Below the pieces are notes generated by a model. The model was not told the DNA's origin. It made no database searches and was given only the letters and a program-made list of their open reading frames with translations. A stretch of DNA of 64,000 bases from Nocardioides pini. GTDB taxonomy: Bacteria; Actinomycetota; Actinomycetes; Propionibacteriales; Nocardioidaceae. A program made the translations under genes and the position numbers. Position 1 is the stretch's first letter. Every line of letters begins with the position of its first letter. Below, piece after piece: positions 8,236 to 17,143 of this stretch. The stretch covers positions 62,001-126,000 of the forward strand of contig NZ_JAPPUX010000004.1 in the NCBI RefSeq assembly GCF_026712185.1. The letters run 5' to 3'.

Positions 8236-8850
8236 CTACGCGCCCGGGCGATCGATCGTCGTCACGACGCTGGTCACCGACGGGCGCGCCGGCGTGCTGG
8301 AGAAGCCGAACCGGCACGGCGGGTCGACCGGCGCGAGCGCACCGAGGGCGTCGTCACGCCAGCGGCCCGACATCGCGGTGACCGCGACCACCGACGTGGC
8401 GCCGTACCACTCGCGCCGGTCGTTGCCCGCCGTCCCGCGGGTCCGCACGCCGCGCAGCACGACACGGGCGACGGGGTCGACGACCGAGCACCACGCGGGT
8501 GCCGTCGCGAGGCGGCTCGGAAGGGCGGCGAGGAGCGCTCCCAGCGGCGTACGACCCCCGATGACCAGCCGCAGCGCGAGCGACGATGCCGACACCTCCC
8601 ACCCGTCGACGGTGTCCTCCACCGTGACCGGTCCGATGACGTGCTCGTCGAACGAGTAGGTGGCCGCCACGAAGTCGCGCACCCGCTCCGAGGGCGCCAG
8701 GAGCACGCGGTGGCCGTCCGCGTCCTCGACCATCACGTCGGAGAACGCACCCCAGGGCGAGCCGTCCCAGCGGCCGACGACGAGGCGTACGCCGCTGGTG
8801 CTGCCGACGCCGGCGATGCGACCGGTGAACCGCTCACGCACGCGCGTCAC
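8236..8850 (-). CDS. Conserved hypothetical protein
   Basis: A 204-aa protein I do not recognise with certainty. It begins MTRVRERFTGRIAG at a GTG that overlaps the TGA of the PaiB-like gene by 4 bp, so the two are translationally coupled. It is mixed alpha/beta, with no signal peptide, membrane span or obvious catalytic motif. Visible stretches include RLVVGRWDGSPWGAFSDV, FDEHVIGPVTVEDTVDG and RREWYGATSVVAV. Coupling to a flavin split-barrel protein suggests a shared task, but no function can be given. Confidence 0.75.
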   Translation of the reverse strand: MTRVRERFTGRIAGVGSTSGVRLVVGRWDGSPWGAFSDVMVEDADGHRVLLAPSERVRDFVAATYSFDEHVIGPVTVEDTVDGWEVSASSLALRLVIGGRTPLGALLAALPSRLATAPAWCSVVDPVARVVLRGVRTRGTAGNDRREWYGATSVVAVTAMSGRWRDDALGALAPVDPPCRFGFSSTPARPSVTSVVTTIDRPGA

Positions 8851-9479
8851 GGGGCGACGAGCCCCTCCGGCGCGCGTCCGTCGGCGACCAGGCCGGTGGC
8901 CACGCCCGCGCGGTCCTCGTCGGAGCGGTTCTGGCTCAGCTTGGCCTTGGCCTCCACCGACGCCACGACGAGCTCGACGCCGACGATGGGGCGCAGGTTC
9001 TTGTCCACGTAGTCGGCGGGGGCGTCGGTGAGCGCCCACGGCTCCGGGCGCGGCTGCTCGTGGCGGTCGGTCAGGGCGGTGACGAGGCCGCGCACCCACG
9101 CGGCGTCGTCGTGCACCACGACGCGGCCGCGGAGGTGGACGACCGAGTAGTTCCACGTCGGGACGACCTTGCCGTGCTCGGCCTTCGAGGCGTACCAGGA
9201 CGGCGAGACGTAGGCGTCCGGGCCGGTGACGACGGCCAGCGCCGCGGAGCCGTCGACGATCCGGCGCCAGTGCCCGTTCGCGCGGGCGAGGTGGCCCAGG
9301 AGCCGGTCGCCCTGCCACAGGACCGGGAGGAACGTCGCGTCGGGCACGCCGTCCTCGCCCACGGTGACGAGCTGCGCCGTGGCGACGGCGTCGACGAACG
9401 GACGCACGTCGTCGGGGTCCATCAGGTTGGACCGCGGCACGTAGAGCGAGGCGGGCCGCGCCGGAGGGGTCGTGCTCAT
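8847..9479 (-). CDS. PaiB-like FMN-binding split-barrel protein
   Basis: A 210-aa protein of the PaiB family, described in Bacillus as a negative regulator of sporulation and protease genes and built on a flavin-binding split barrel. Family blocks are present: SLYVPRSNLMDPDDVRPFVD at the N-terminus, FLPVLW, LLGHLARANGHW, PDAYVSPSWYASK and VPTWNYSVVHLRGRV, then the C-terminal VEAKAKLSQNRS. The ATG at 9479 starts MSTTPPARP; an in-frame ATG at 9488 would add three residues. Whether it regulates genes or only binds flavin cannot be told from sequence. It is divergent from ligB. Confidence 0.9.
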   Translation of the reverse strand: MSTTPPARPASLYVPRSNLMDPDDVRPFVDAVATAQLVTVGEDGVPDATFLPVLWQGDRLLGHLARANGHWRRIVDGSAALAVVTGPDAYVSPSWYASKAEHGKVVPTWNYSVVHLRGRVVVHDDAAWVRGLVTALTDRHEQPRPEPWALTDAPADYVDKNLRPIVGVELVVASVEAKAKLSQNRSDEDRAGVATGLVADGRAPEGLVAP

Positions 9480-9539
9480 GGCCACCATCCTGCCCGTTCG
9501 GGTGGCACCGCTGTCGGTGGCGGGCGGCAGGATGGATCC

Positions 9540-11069
9540 ATGCTGCTCGCCGAGCTGGTCGCCACCTCCGCCACCGTGGCCGCCACGCGCTCCCGCAAGG
9601 CCAAGGTCACGGCGCTCGCGGAGCTGCTCGGTCGCGTCGAACCCGCAGAGCTCGAGGTGGTCGTCTCCTACCTCGGCGGGGCGCTGCGCCAGCGGCGCAC
9701 GGGCCTGGGCTGGCGTGGGGTCAGCGACCTCCCCGCGCCCGCCGACACGCCCTCGTTGACGGTGCTGGAGGTCGACGCGGCCTTCGAGGCGATGTCGCGC
9801 CTCGCCGGGCCCGGGTCGCAGCTCGCGCGGAAGGAGGCGGCGGGCGACCTCTTCTCGCGCGCGACCGCCGAGGAGCAGAGGTGGCTGCGCGCGATCATCA
9901 CGGGCAACGTCCGCCAGGGTGCGCTCGACGCGGTGACGCAGGAGGCGGTGGCCCGGGTCGCCGACGTGCCTCTCCCCGCGGTCCGCCGCGCCGCGATGCT
10001 GGCCGGCTCGACGGTCGCGGCCGCCGGTGCCGCGTTCGAGGGTGAGGAGGCGCTCGCCGCCATCGGGCTGGAGGTCGGCCGGCCGGTGATGCCGATGCTC
10101 GCCTCGAGCGCTCCCGACGTCGCCACCGCGATGGCGGGCCTCTCCCCCGACGGCGCGACCGAGGTCGCCATCGACGCCAAGCTCGACGGCATCCGCATCC
10201 AGGTCCACCGCGACGGCGACGAGGTGCTGGTGGTGACCCGCAGCCTCGACGACATCACCGGGCGGCTGCCCGAGGTGGTCGAGGTCGCGCGCTCGCTGCC
10301 GGCCGGGCGCTTCGTGCTCGACGGCGAGGCGCTCGCCCTGTCCGACGACGGGCGCCCGATGGCCTTCCAGGACACCGCCAGCCGCACCGCCCAGGAGTCC
10401 GGCGTCGCGGTCACGCCCCACTTCTTCGACCTGCTGCACGTCGACGGCCGCGACCTGCTCGACGCCCCCGGCCGCGACCGCCTCGCCGCCCTCGACGAGC
10501 TCGTCCCGGAGCAGCACCGCGTGCGCCGCCTGGTGACCGCGGACCCCGCGGCCGCCGACGCGTTCGCCGCCGAGACCGTCGCCGCCGGCCACGAGGGCGT
10601 CGTGCTCAAGGACCTCTCGGCCCCCTACGCCGCGGGCCGGCGCGGCTCCGCCTGGGTCAAGGTCAAGCCGCGGCACACGCTCGACCTGGTCGTCCTCGCC
10701 GTGGAGTGGGGGTCGGGGCGTCGTGAGGGGTGGCTCTCCAACATCCACCTCGGCGCGCGCGACGAGACGTCCGAGACCGGCTTCGTGATGCTCGGCAAGA
10801 CCTTCAAGGGAATGACCGACGAGATGCTCGCCTGGCAGACCGAGCGGTTCACCGAGCTCGCCGTCTCCCCCGAGACCCTCCGCGACGACTACGTCGTGGA
10901 GCTGCGGCCGCTCCAGGTCGTGGAGATCGCCTTCGACGGCCTCCAGCGCTCGACCCGCTACCCCGGCGGGGTCGCGCTGCGCTTCGCGCGGGTGCTGCGC
11001 TACCGCGACGACAAGGGCCCCCACGAGGCCGACACGATCGAGACGGTCCGCTCCCACGTCACCGCCTGA
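9540..11069 (+). CDS. ligB: ATP-dependent DNA ligase, LigB type
   Basis: Seals nicks in duplex DNA using ATP. Actinobacteria carry such accessory ligases (M. tuberculosis LigB/Rv3062 type) beside the essential NAD-dependent LigA. The 509-aa protein has an N-terminal DNA-binding domain (~1-190), a nucleotidyltransferase domain with motif I AKLDGIR (adenylated Lys ~214), motif III-like FVLDGEALAL, motif IV GHEGVVLKD and motif V WVKVKP, then an OB-fold domain to the end. The ATG at 9540 follows AGGAT. It contains no LigD polymerase or nuclease domain. No Ku gene is nearby. Confidence 0.95.
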   Translation: MLLAELVATSATVAATRSRKAKVTALAELLGRVEPAELEVVVSYLGGALRQRRTGLGWRGVSDLPAPADTPSLTVLEVDAAFEAMSRLAGPGSQLARKEAAGDLFSRATAEEQRWLRAIITGNVRQGALDAVTQEAVARVADVPLPAVRRAAMLAGSTVAAAGAAFEGEEALAAIGLEVGRPVMPMLASSAPDVATAMAGLSPDGATEVAIDAKLDGIRIQVHRDGDEVLVVTRSLDDITGRLPEVVEVARSLPAGRFVLDGEALALSDDGRPMAFQDTASRTAQESGVAVTPHFFDLLHVDGRDLLDAPGRDRLAALDELVPEQHRVRRLVTADPAAADAFAAETVAAGHEGVVLKDLSAPYAAGRRGSAWVKVKPRHTLDLVVLAVEWGSGRREGWLSNIHLGARDETSETGFVMLGKTFKGMTDEMLAWQTERFTELAVSPETLRDDYVVELRPLQVVEIAFDGLQRSTRYPGGVALRFARVLRYRDDKGPHEADTIETVRSHVTA

Positions 11070-11088
11070 CCGTCCCTGCGGTCCTCCG

Positions 11089-11934
11089 TCAGCCGCGCGG
11101 CTTCGCCAGGCGGCACCCGTCCACGTCGAGGTCGAACGTCCGGCCCGCGTCCAGGCAGCCGAGGAGCCACGACGTCTGCTGGCCGTAGTTCATGTCCTTG
11201 CGCATGACGATCCGGCCGCGGCGGTCCTCCTCGCAGGCGGAGTCGATGCAGCGGCGACCGCCCACGTAGCCGGTGTTGGCGACCCCGACCACCAGGCCGG
11301 TCTCGCGCGACACGATCGGCGAGCCCGAGTAGCCACCGCGGATCGCGCAGCCGTCGCGGGCCGGCAGCCGGATCGACCTCCACCAGTCCCACGAGCGCTC
11401 GTGCAGGCGGTACGCCGTCCCCGTGGTCGTGCACGCGCGCTGCTCGGTCCAGTAGCCCGACGGGATGCGGATCCGGTCGCCGCGCGAGGGCCCGGCGTCG
11501 GCCAGGGCCAGCGGGGTGACCCCGGCGCCGGCCAGGTCGGCGTACGTCTCGCGGAGGGTCAGCAGGGCGACGTCGGTGCGGTACATCGAGGCGTACTGCA
11601 GGCGCACGGCGCGCGCCGGCAGCGCGACCCGGCCGCGGCCGTCGAGGAGCTCGACCTTGGTGAAGCGCTTCTCGTCCACCAGCACCTCGCGGGCGCCGAG
11701 GAACGGCCGCCGCACGCAGTGGCCGTTGGTGAGGACGACGGCACGATCGGTGTCGAGCGCGGCCGGCCAGCGCACGACCGCCCCGGAGCACCCGGGCAGC
11801 CGGACCGTGCCGGCGAAGCGTCCCTCGGCGGCGAGCGGCGAGGCACCCGCGGGAGCGAGGAGGGCGCCGAGCAGCGCCACGACGAGCACCGCGCACGAGG
11901 CGACGGCGGCACGACGGGCGGTGGCGACCAACAC
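11089..11934 (-). CDS. Secreted trypsin-like serine protease
   Basis: An exported chymotrypsin-fold protease (about 281 aa). The triad is visible: His in LTNGHCV, Asp in YRTDVALLTL and Ser in GGYSGSPIV. A long hydrophobic signal sequence (ALLGALLAPAGAS) opens the protein and there is no lipobox. Several Cys pairs (RACTTTG, DGCAIRGG, RRCIDSAC, GCLDAGR and DGCRL) suggest disulfides outside the cell. The start is ambiguous: GTG 11934 is chosen, and an in-frame TTG at 11952 would add six residues. It ends 19 bp from the convergent ligB stop. The substrate is unknown. Confidence 0.88.
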   Translation of the reverse strand: MLVATARRAAVASCAVLVVALLGALLAPAGASPLAAEGRFAGTVRLPGCSGAVVRWPAALDTDRAVVLTNGHCVRRPFLGAREVLVDEKRFTKVELLDGRGRVALPARAVRLQYASMYRTDVALLTLRETYADLAGAGVTPLALADAGPSRGDRIRIPSGYWTEQRACTTTGTAYRLHERSWDWWRSIRLPARDGCAIRGGYSGSPIVSRETGLVVGVANTGYVGGRRCIDSACEEDRRGRIVMRKDMNYGQQTSWLLGCLDAGRTFDLDVDGCRLAKPRG

Positions 11935-11988
11935 CCCGGCATCGAACCACAACCGGCGGCGGGCGACGACCTACCTAGACTGACGGCC

Positions 11989-12714
11989 ATGAGCACCGAG
12001 CCGATGCCCGCCACCGCGCCCGTACGGGGTGGCACCGCGGCGTCCCGGCGCCGACAGCGCGAGGCCGAGATCATCTCGGCCACGCGCCGGCTCTTCGACG
12101 AGCGGGGCGTCCGCGACGCCCAGATCGAGGACATCGCCCGGGCGGTCGGCATCAACCGCGCGATCATCTACCGCCACTTCACCGGCAAGGAGGAGCTCTT
12201 CAGCCTCACGCTGGTGCAGTACCTCGACGAGCTGCGGGTGGCGCTCGAGCAGGCGGCCGCCACGACCGACGAGCCGCGCCAGCAGCTCGTACTCCTGGTG
12301 GAGGCGTTCGTCGACTACGGCCTGGCCCACCCGGCGTTCGTCGACTGCGCGCAGGCCATCATGCGGCGCCCGGGCGGCGACCTGCTGGAGGAGGTCAGCG
12401 AAGGAGCGATGTACCGCCTCGGGCAGGCCATCGGCGGCTGCCTGTCGGTGCTGACCCACACCATCACCGCCGGCGTGGACAGCGGTGACTTCCACGTCGA
12501 CGACCCCGGACTGCTGGCGAACATGCTCTACGCCAGCGGGCTCGGCACCCTCCAGCTGGGACGCGTCGCGATGCTCGTGTCCGAGGAGGAGCCGGGTGTG
12601 CCGCGGATCAGCCGCGTCACCGTGGAGCAGGTGCGCGACCACATGGTCGCCTCGGCGCTCGCGGTGGCCGCCGGGTCACCCACCAGCGCGGGCAGCCCGC
12701 CCTCCGGTCGCTAG
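11989..12714 (+). CDS. TetR/AcrR family transcriptional regulator
   Basis: A 241-aa one-component repressor. The N-terminal helix-turn-helix (~30-75) is typical: IISATRRLFDERGVRDAQIEDIA, then AVGINRAIIYRHFTGKEELF. The remainder is the all-helical ligand-binding and dimer domain, resembling TetR_C domains with LLVEAFVDYGLAHPAF. The first ~18 residues (MSTEPMPATAPVRGG) are low-complexity. It is divergent from the protease and 4 bp tail-to-tail with the DUF1206 gene. The target genes are not evident; self-regulation or control of the divergent protease is possible. Confidence 0.92.
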   Translation: MSTEPMPATAPVRGGTAASRRRQREAEIISATRRLFDERGVRDAQIEDIARAVGINRAIIYRHFTGKEELFSLTLVQYLDELRVALEQAAATTDEPRQQLVLLVEAFVDYGLAHPAFVDCAQAIMRRPGGDLLEEVSEGAMYRLGQAIGGCLSVLTHTITAGVDSGDFHVDDPGLLANMLYASGLGTLQLGRVAMLVSEEEPGVPRISRVTVEQVRDHMVASALAVAAGSPTSAGSPPSGR

Positions 12715-13523
12715 CGCGAGAGGTGCCGGGCCCGCGCGAAGCAGAACACGCCGTAGGCGGCGATGCCGAGCGCGATGGCCGTCAGCAGGACCTGACCGAA
12801 CGGCTGCTCGAGCACCGTCTGGAGCGCCTGGTCGAGCCCGCCCGACTTCTTCGGGTCGTGCGTGATCGCGGCGTAGCAGAACAGCCCGCCGACGATGGCG
12901 ATGGCGACGCCCTTGGCGATGTAGCCGATCTTGCCCATCAGGACGTAGACCGAACCGTCCTGGCCCGACTGGCCCTGGGCGTCGAGGTGCTCGCGGAACT
13001 TCTCGGTCCAGCCGCGGTAGACCAGCGAGCCGCCGTAGCCGATGATCGCCAGTCCCACGAGACCCACGATGAGCTGGCCGCCGGGGAGGTCCATGAGCTT
13101 GGCGGTCGTGGAGTCGGTGCCGCCACCACCGCCGCCGGAGTGCGTGGCGACCTGCACCGCGCTCCACCCGATGGCGCCGTAGATGACCGCCTTGAACAGC
13201 GACGTCGCGCGCTTGCGCCACCGCTTGGCGTCGTCGGACTCGTCGCGGAAGCCGAAGGCGAACTCGAGGAGCCGCCACAGGACGAGGAGGAACATGCCGA
13301 CGGCGATGAGCCACACCAGCACGCCGCCCATGGGCTGCTGCGCGAGGTAGTGCAGCGCGCCGGAGTTGGAGGCGCTGTCCTCCTTCTCCCCGAAGGCGAG
13401 CTGCAGCGCCAGCCACCCGACGAGCAGGTGGACGACGCCGTAGGCGACGAGACCGGCACGGATCGCGTGGTCCATCCAGTCGCTGTTGTGGGCCTGCTCA
13501 GCGGTGCGGGTGGACGTGTTCAT
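12711..13523 (-). CDS. DUF1206 integral membrane protein
   Basis: A 270-aa membrane protein with six predicted helices arranged as three repeated pairs (AIRAGLVAYGVVHLLVGWLAL, FKAVIYGAIGWSAVQVA, GKIGYIAKGVAIAIVGGLF), the layout of DUF1206. A Gly-rich linker, SGGGGGGTDS, follows the third helix. The ATG at 13523 starts MNTSTRTAEQ. The function of the family is unknown. The TAG stop overlaps the convergent tetR stop by 3 bp. Confidence 0.9.
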   Translation of the reverse strand: MNTSTRTAEQAHNSDWMDHAIRAGLVAYGVVHLLVGWLALQLAFGEKEDSASNSGALHYLAQQPMGGVLVWLIAVGMFLLVLWRLLEFAFGFRDESDDAKRWRKRATSLFKAVIYGAIGWSAVQVATHSGGGGGGTDSTTAKLMDLPGGQLIVGLVGLAIIGYGGSLVYRGWTEKFREHLDAQGQSGQDGSVYVLMGKIGYIAKGVAIAIVGGLFCYAAITHDPKKSGGLDQALQTVLEQPFGQVLLTAIALGIAAYGVFCFARARHLSR

Positions 13524-13596
13524 GGGCTCAACCTAGGACCTCGCGACCCCGGCCGCGACTCCGCTGACCCCTGTGGGTGAGGCGTCGCTCCACCCC

Positions 13597-13615
13597 CCGG
13601 CGCACCGAGCGCCGG
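13597..13615 (-). terminator. Hairpin after nusB
   Basis: CCGGCGC and GCGCCGG form a perfect 7-bp stem with the loop ACCGA, six bases beyond the nusB stop in the direction of transcription. There is no U-run, as is common for actinobacterial terminators. It closes the efp-nusB unit. Confidence 0.6.
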
Positions 13616-13621
13616 TGGACC

Positions 13622-14032
13622 TCAGACCAGGGTGGCGCGGTCGCGCTGGACCGACCCGAGGAGCCCGTTGACGAAGGCCGGCGAGTCGTCGGTGGACAGG
13701 TCCTGCACGAGGTGCAGCGCCTCGCTGACGGCCACTGTGTCGGGGACGTCGTCGTCGCCCCACAGCAGCTCGAAGACGCCGATGCGGAGCACGTTGCGGT
13801 CGACCGCCGGCATCCGGCTGAGCGTCCAGCCCTTGCTGTAGGTCGTCAGCACCTCGTCGATGCGCTCACGGTGCTCGACCACGCCCCGCACCAGCGTCGT
13901 GGTGTAGTCGTTGGTCGGGCCCTCGCCGGCCTCGATGGCACGCTCGAGCGCGACCACGGGATCCTCGGAGCGGAGCTCGGAGGCGAACAGGATGTCCAGC
14001 GCGCGCTTGCGCGCCTTCGAACGGGCAGCCAC
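13622..14032 (-). CDS. nusB: Transcription antitermination factor NusB
   Basis: A 136-aa all-helical RNA-binding protein that, with NusE (S10), binds boxA RNA and supports antitermination on rRNA operons. The full NusB pattern is present: KARKRALDILFASE, then TLVRGVVEHRERID, then RMPAVDRNVLRIGVFELL, then VAVSEALHLVQDL, and the end DDSPAFVNGLLGSV. The ATG at 14032 is six bases after the efp stop, so efp and nusB are cotranscribed as in other actinobacteria. Confidence 0.97.
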   Translation of the reverse strand: MAARSKARKRALDILFASELRSEDPVVALERAIEAGEGPTNDYTTTLVRGVVEHRERIDEVLTTYSKGWTLSRMPAVDRNVLRIGVFELLWGDDDVPDTVAVSEALHLVQDLSTDDSPAFVNGLLGSVQRDRATLV

Positions 14033-14038
14033 GTGGCG

Positions 14039-14602
14039 TCAGGCCTTGACGCGGCCGAGGTAGGACGAGTCGCGGGTGTCGACCTTGACCTTCTCGCCGG
14101 TCGTGATGAAGAGGGGCACCGCGATGGTGTGGCCGGTCTCCAGCGTGGCGGGCTTCGTGCCACCGGTCGAGCGGTCGCCCTGCAGGCCCGGCTCGGTCTC
14201 GGCGATCAGCAGCTCGACCGAGGCCGGCAGCTCGATGAAGAGCACGCGGCCCTCGTTGGTGGCCACGATGGCCTCCTGGTTCTCGAGCATGAAGTTCTTC
14301 GCGTCGCCCACGACCTCCGGGGTGACCTCGAGCTGCTCGTAGGTGCTGGTGTCCATGAAGACGTAGGACGAGCCGTCGTTGTAGAGGTACTGCATGGTGC
14401 GCTTGTCGACGTTGGCCGTCTCGACCTTGGTGCCGGCGTTGAAGGTCTTGTCGACGTTCTTGCCCGACTCGACGTTGCGGAGCTTGGTGCGCACGAAGGC
14501 CGGACCCTTGCCGGGCTTCACGTGCTGGAACTCGACGACGGACCAGAGCTGACCCTCGATCTTGAGGACCATGCCGTTCTTGAGGTCGTTGGTGGTTGCC
14601 AT
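14039..14602 (-). CDS. efp: Translation elongation factor P
   Basis: A 187-aa factor that binds between the ribosomal P and E sites and relieves stalling at polyproline. It has three beta-barrel domains: an N-terminal KOW-like domain with [17 protein letters not shown] (tip Lys in KPGKG), a middle OB domain with MQYLYNDG, and a C-terminal OB domain ending [15 protein letters not shown]. Length and motifs are canonical. It is usually near pepQ and aroQ; here both are absent from its upstream side, where a kinase gene lies instead. Confidence 0.98.
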   Translation of the reverse strand: MATTNDLKNGMVLKIEGQLWSVVEFQHVKPGKGPAFVRTKLRNVESGKNVDKTFNAGTKVETANVDKRTMQYLYNDGSSYVFMDTSTYEQLEVTPEVVGDAKNFMLENQEAIVATNEGRVLFIELPASVELLIAETEPGLQGDRSTGGTKPATLETGHTIAVPLFITTGEKVKVDTRDSSYLGRVKA

Positions 14603-14639
14603 GTCTGTGTTGTCCGCCTTCGTCGAGTTGTCAAGGAGT

Positions 14640-14656
14640 CCGTGGGCGGGCCACGG
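14640..14656 (-). terminator. Short hairpin between the kinase gene and efp
   Basis: CCGTGG and CCACGG pair over 6 bp with the loop GCGGG. It lies after the kinase stop and before efp, so it may end kinase transcription or sit in the efp leader. It is weak and has no U-run. Confidence 0.35.
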
Positions 14657-14677
14657 GCCCTGCGCCGACCGACAAGT

Positions 14678-15493
14678 CTAGTGGTGGCCCGCGAGAGCCA
14701 TGAAATGCGCGGCCTGCGCCTCCGTCGTGCCGGGCGGGTTGCGTCGCCAGCCGCCGTTGCCCGGCAGGAGCATCGCCAGCCAGAACGCGGCGTACAGCGG
14801 CCGGTAGGCCGCCATCCGCTCCCGCCCCTCGGCGTCCAGCCCGACGGCACGCGCGAGGGCGTCGGCGTCGTACACCCCCGGGAGGCGGCTGCCGAGGTGC
14901 TCGACGTGGTCCGCCAGCTCGTACGCCGGCTCGCTGAGGCCGCCGTCCTCGAAGTCGACGAGCCGCACTGCCCGCCCGTCCCACATCACGTTCGCCGGGT
15001 TGAGGTCGGCGATGCCGAGCGCCGTCTCCCGTGGCTCGGGCAGCCGCGGGTCCGCGACGTAGGCCCGGGCCACGTCCAGCGCCTCCCCCACCAGTCCCGG
15101 GTCGCGGCACTCCCCCAGGTCGACGTCGTCGCCGAGCCACTCCACCAGCACGCCCGGCAGCGCGCACGCGCCGTACCTCCGCGACCCGATCCCGGCAGCC
15201 GTCACCGCCTCGACCGGTACGTCGTACAGCCGGCGCAGTGCCGCGCCGAGCGCACCGACCTCCGGGGTCGTCAGCGGTCGCGCGGGCAGCACCTCCCCCG
15301 CGATCCGGGACATCACGATCACCGGCCGGTCGCCGTCCTCGCGCCTCAGAGGCCGCGGAGCGAGACCCGGCGCGTGCTCGGCGAGGAGGGTCAGGCACGC
15401 CCACTCGCGCTCGGCCTGCGCCTCGTGGTCGGCGACGAACTCCTTGTGGACCTCCCGGTCGCCGATCGTCAGGTGGTGGGTGGAGGTCTGCAC
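14678..15493 (-). CDS. Aminoglycoside/choline-kinase-like phosphotransferase
   Basis: A 271-aa small-molecule kinase of the APH/choline kinase fold. The catalytic loop reads IADLNPANVMW: the Asp and Asn are kept, but the usual His-Gly before the Asp is Ile-Ala. The Mg-binding loop is VRLVDFEDGGLSEPAYELAD. N-terminal blocks HKEFVADHEAQAEREWACL and PRPLRREDGDRPVIVMSRI fit ATP binding. The GTG at 15493 starts MQTSTHHL, since homology ends there. Similarity to resistance enzymes is at fold level only; the substrate is unknown. Its start is 34 bp from the divergent NAD(P)-binding gene. Confidence 0.85.
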   Translation of the reverse strand: MQTSTHHLTIGDREVHKEFVADHEAQAEREWACLTLLAEHAPGLAPRPLRREDGDRPVIVMSRIAGEVLPARPLTTPEVGALGAALRRLYDVPVEAVTAAGIGSRRYGACALPGVLVEWLGDDVDLGECRDPGLVGEALDVARAYVADPRLPEPRETALGIADLNPANVMWDGRAVRLVDFEDGGLSEPAYELADHVEHLGSRLPGVYDADALARAVGLDAEGRERMAAYRPLYAAFWLAMLLPGNGGWRRNPPGTTEAQAAHFMALAGHH

Positions 15494-15527
15494 CCGCGCC
15501 AACCTAGCCGTGTGTAGCGTCGACACC

Positions 15528-16178
15528 ATGCGAGTCACCATCATCGGCGGACACGGCAAGATCGCGCTCCTCCTCGCACCGTTGCTCGTGGAGGCGGGGC
15601 ACGAGGTCACCTCGGTGATCCGCAACCCCGACCACGTCGCAGACGTCGAGGCGACCGGCGCCACCCCACTCGTCTCCTCGGTCGAGGACGCCGACACCCA
15701 CGCCATGGCCGACCTGCTCTCCGGGCAGGACGCGGTGGTCTGGTCGGCGGGCGCCGGTGGCGGCGAACCCGAGCGCACCTACGCAGTCGACCGTGACGCG
15801 GCCATCCGGTCCATGGACGCGGCGCAGACGGCCGGCGTCGGCCGCTACGTGATGGTGTCCTTCTCCGGGGCGAACCACGACTCGCTGGTCCCCGAGGACA
15901 ACCCGTTCCGGCACTACCAGGACGCGAAGATCGCCGCGGACGAGCACCTGCGGGCGTCCGGGCTCGACTGGACGGTCCTCGGGCCGGGCAGCCTGACCCT
16001 GGAGCCCGGCCGCGGGGCGGTCAACCCGCACGCTCGCTCCGGCGAGGGCGACACGACCTCGCGCGAGCTCGTCGCCCAGGTCGTGGTCGCCGTGCTGGAC
16101 GACCCTCGTGCGCACCGCAAGACCCTCGTCTTCGGCGACGGCGACGTGCCCATCGAGGACTGGCTCGCCTCGCTCTGA
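15528..16178 (+). CDS. NAD(P)-binding atypical SDR protein
   Basis: A 216-aa Rossmann protein of the NAD(P)H-binding (NmrA/atypical SDR) group. The nucleotide site is MRVTIIGGHGKIALLLAPLL (a GxxGKIA variant of GxxGxxG). A second block is DLLSGQDAVVWSAGAGGG, and the Tyr/Lys region reads FRHYQDAKIAADEHLRASGLDW. The C-terminus (LVFGDGDVPIEDWLASL) is typical of YwnB/YhfK-like proteins. It may be an oxidoreductase or a redox sensor; the substrate is unknown. It is convergent with the HAD gene. Confidence 0.87.
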   Translation: MRVTIIGGHGKIALLLAPLLVEAGHEVTSVIRNPDHVADVEATGATPLVSSVEDADTHAMADLLSGQDAVVWSAGAGGGEPERTYAVDRDAAIRSMDAAQTAGVGRYVMVSFSGANHDSLVPEDNPFRHYQDAKIAADEHLRASGLDWTVLGPGSLTLEPGRGAVNPHARSGEGDTTSRELVAQVVVAVLDDPRAHRKTLVFGDGDVPIEDWLASL

Positions 16179-16225
16179 AAGACCTCGCCGCCGCAGGCTC
16201 CTGGTCGTGTGAACGAGTCGACCCC

Positions 16226-17143
16226 TCACCCGTCGGGGAAGACGCGGTCCCAGTCGTTCGCGATGCTGGCGACCGTCCATCCCAGCCGGCGCGCCGTGTC
16301 GAGGACCGGCTCGGTCCCGGACAGCGAGACGCTCTGGCCGGAGTACGCGAACTCCCGCTCCGCGTCGTCGTGGTCGACGAGGAGGGAGAGGGTGGGCCCG
16401 TCCCCGCTGCCCACCCACGCGAGCATCTCCGTGTCGCCGTCGGTGTTCCCCGCGGCCATGACCGGGCGGCGGCCGAGCTGGGTCTGGATGTTGACGACCT
16501 TCGTGGCGCCCTCGTTGGCCCCACCCACCACGCGCGTGGTGCGTCGCAGCGCGGGCCGGTCGCCGCCCGCGTAGTCGTACTCGATGAGGGTGCCGACGAC
16601 GGCCTCGGGCGGCACGCCGTAGAGCTGCTCGCTGACCGCGCGGACGAACTCCGTGCCGCCGCCGGTCACGATCGCGACGCTGAACGACCGCCTGCGCAGC
16701 TCGTCGACGAGCTCGAGCATCGGCTGGTAGACCAGCGTCCGGAGGGGGCGGTCGAGCGCAGGGTGGCGGGCACGGGCCATGAACTCGCGGACCCGCTCGG
16801 TGAAGACCTCCGGCGACACGCCCTCGAACAGCTCCGTGAGCGCCACGGCGATGCGCGGGAGCCCGAGGTCGCCCATGGCGGCGGCGTCGCGGTCGAGCAG
16901 TGCCGCGTACTCCGGGCGGTTCCGCAGGTCGGGGTCCCGGGCGACCGCGCGGCCGAGCGCGTCGACGAAGAAGACGAGCTGCACGTAGTCGGGTCGCTCG
17001 ACCCACAGGGTGCCGTCGTTGTCGAAGCAGGCGAGCCGCTCGTGCTCCGGGACCTCGGTCGAGGCCTCGAGGAACGTGAGGAGGGCGTCGCGGGCGGCGC
17101 CGTCACGCCAGGACGGCAGGACGTCGTGGAGCTGCGCGGTCAT
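16226..17143 (-). CDS. HAD-superfamily phosphatase (phosphoserine-phosphatase-like)
   Basis: A 305-aa cytosolic HAD hydrolase. Motif I is ACFDNDGTLW (nucleophile and acid Asp), motif II is SVAIVTGGG, and the motif IV acidic pair is in AAGNTDGDTEML. The large helical cap between motifs I and II, with EYAALLDRDAAAMG, resembles PSP-like phosphatases. The ATG at 17143 overlaps the FGE stop by 4 bp and has GGAGGG upstream, so it is coupled to the sulfatase/FGE operon. The substrate is unknown. A link to sulfatase products is an inference from the operon only. Confidence 0.88.
   Translation of the reverse strand: MTAQLHDVLPSWRDGAARDALLTFLEASTEVPEHERLACFDNDGTLWVERPDYVQLVFFVDALGRAVARDPDLRNRPEYAALLDRDAAAMGDLGLPRIAVALTELFEGVSPEVFTERVREFMARARHPALDRPLRTLVYQPMLELVDELRRRSFSVAIVTGGGTEFVRAVSEQLYGVPPEAVVGTLIEYDYAGGDRPALRRTTRVVGGANEGATKVVNIQTQLGRRPVMAAGNTDGDTEMLAWVGSGDGPTLSLLVDHDDAEREFAYSGQSVSLSGTEPVLDTARRLGWTVASIANDWDRVFPDG

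Noticed and set aside
9480..11057. Minus-strand frame continuous with the PaiB-like gene and lying opposite ligB
   Set aside because: The PaiB fold starts at the ATG at 9479; the upstream extension is low-complexity and antisense to a certain ligase gene.
14678..15493. Aminoglycoside resistance gene
   Set aside because: It shares only the kinase fold; the HGD motif is changed to IAD and no resistance-gene context is present.
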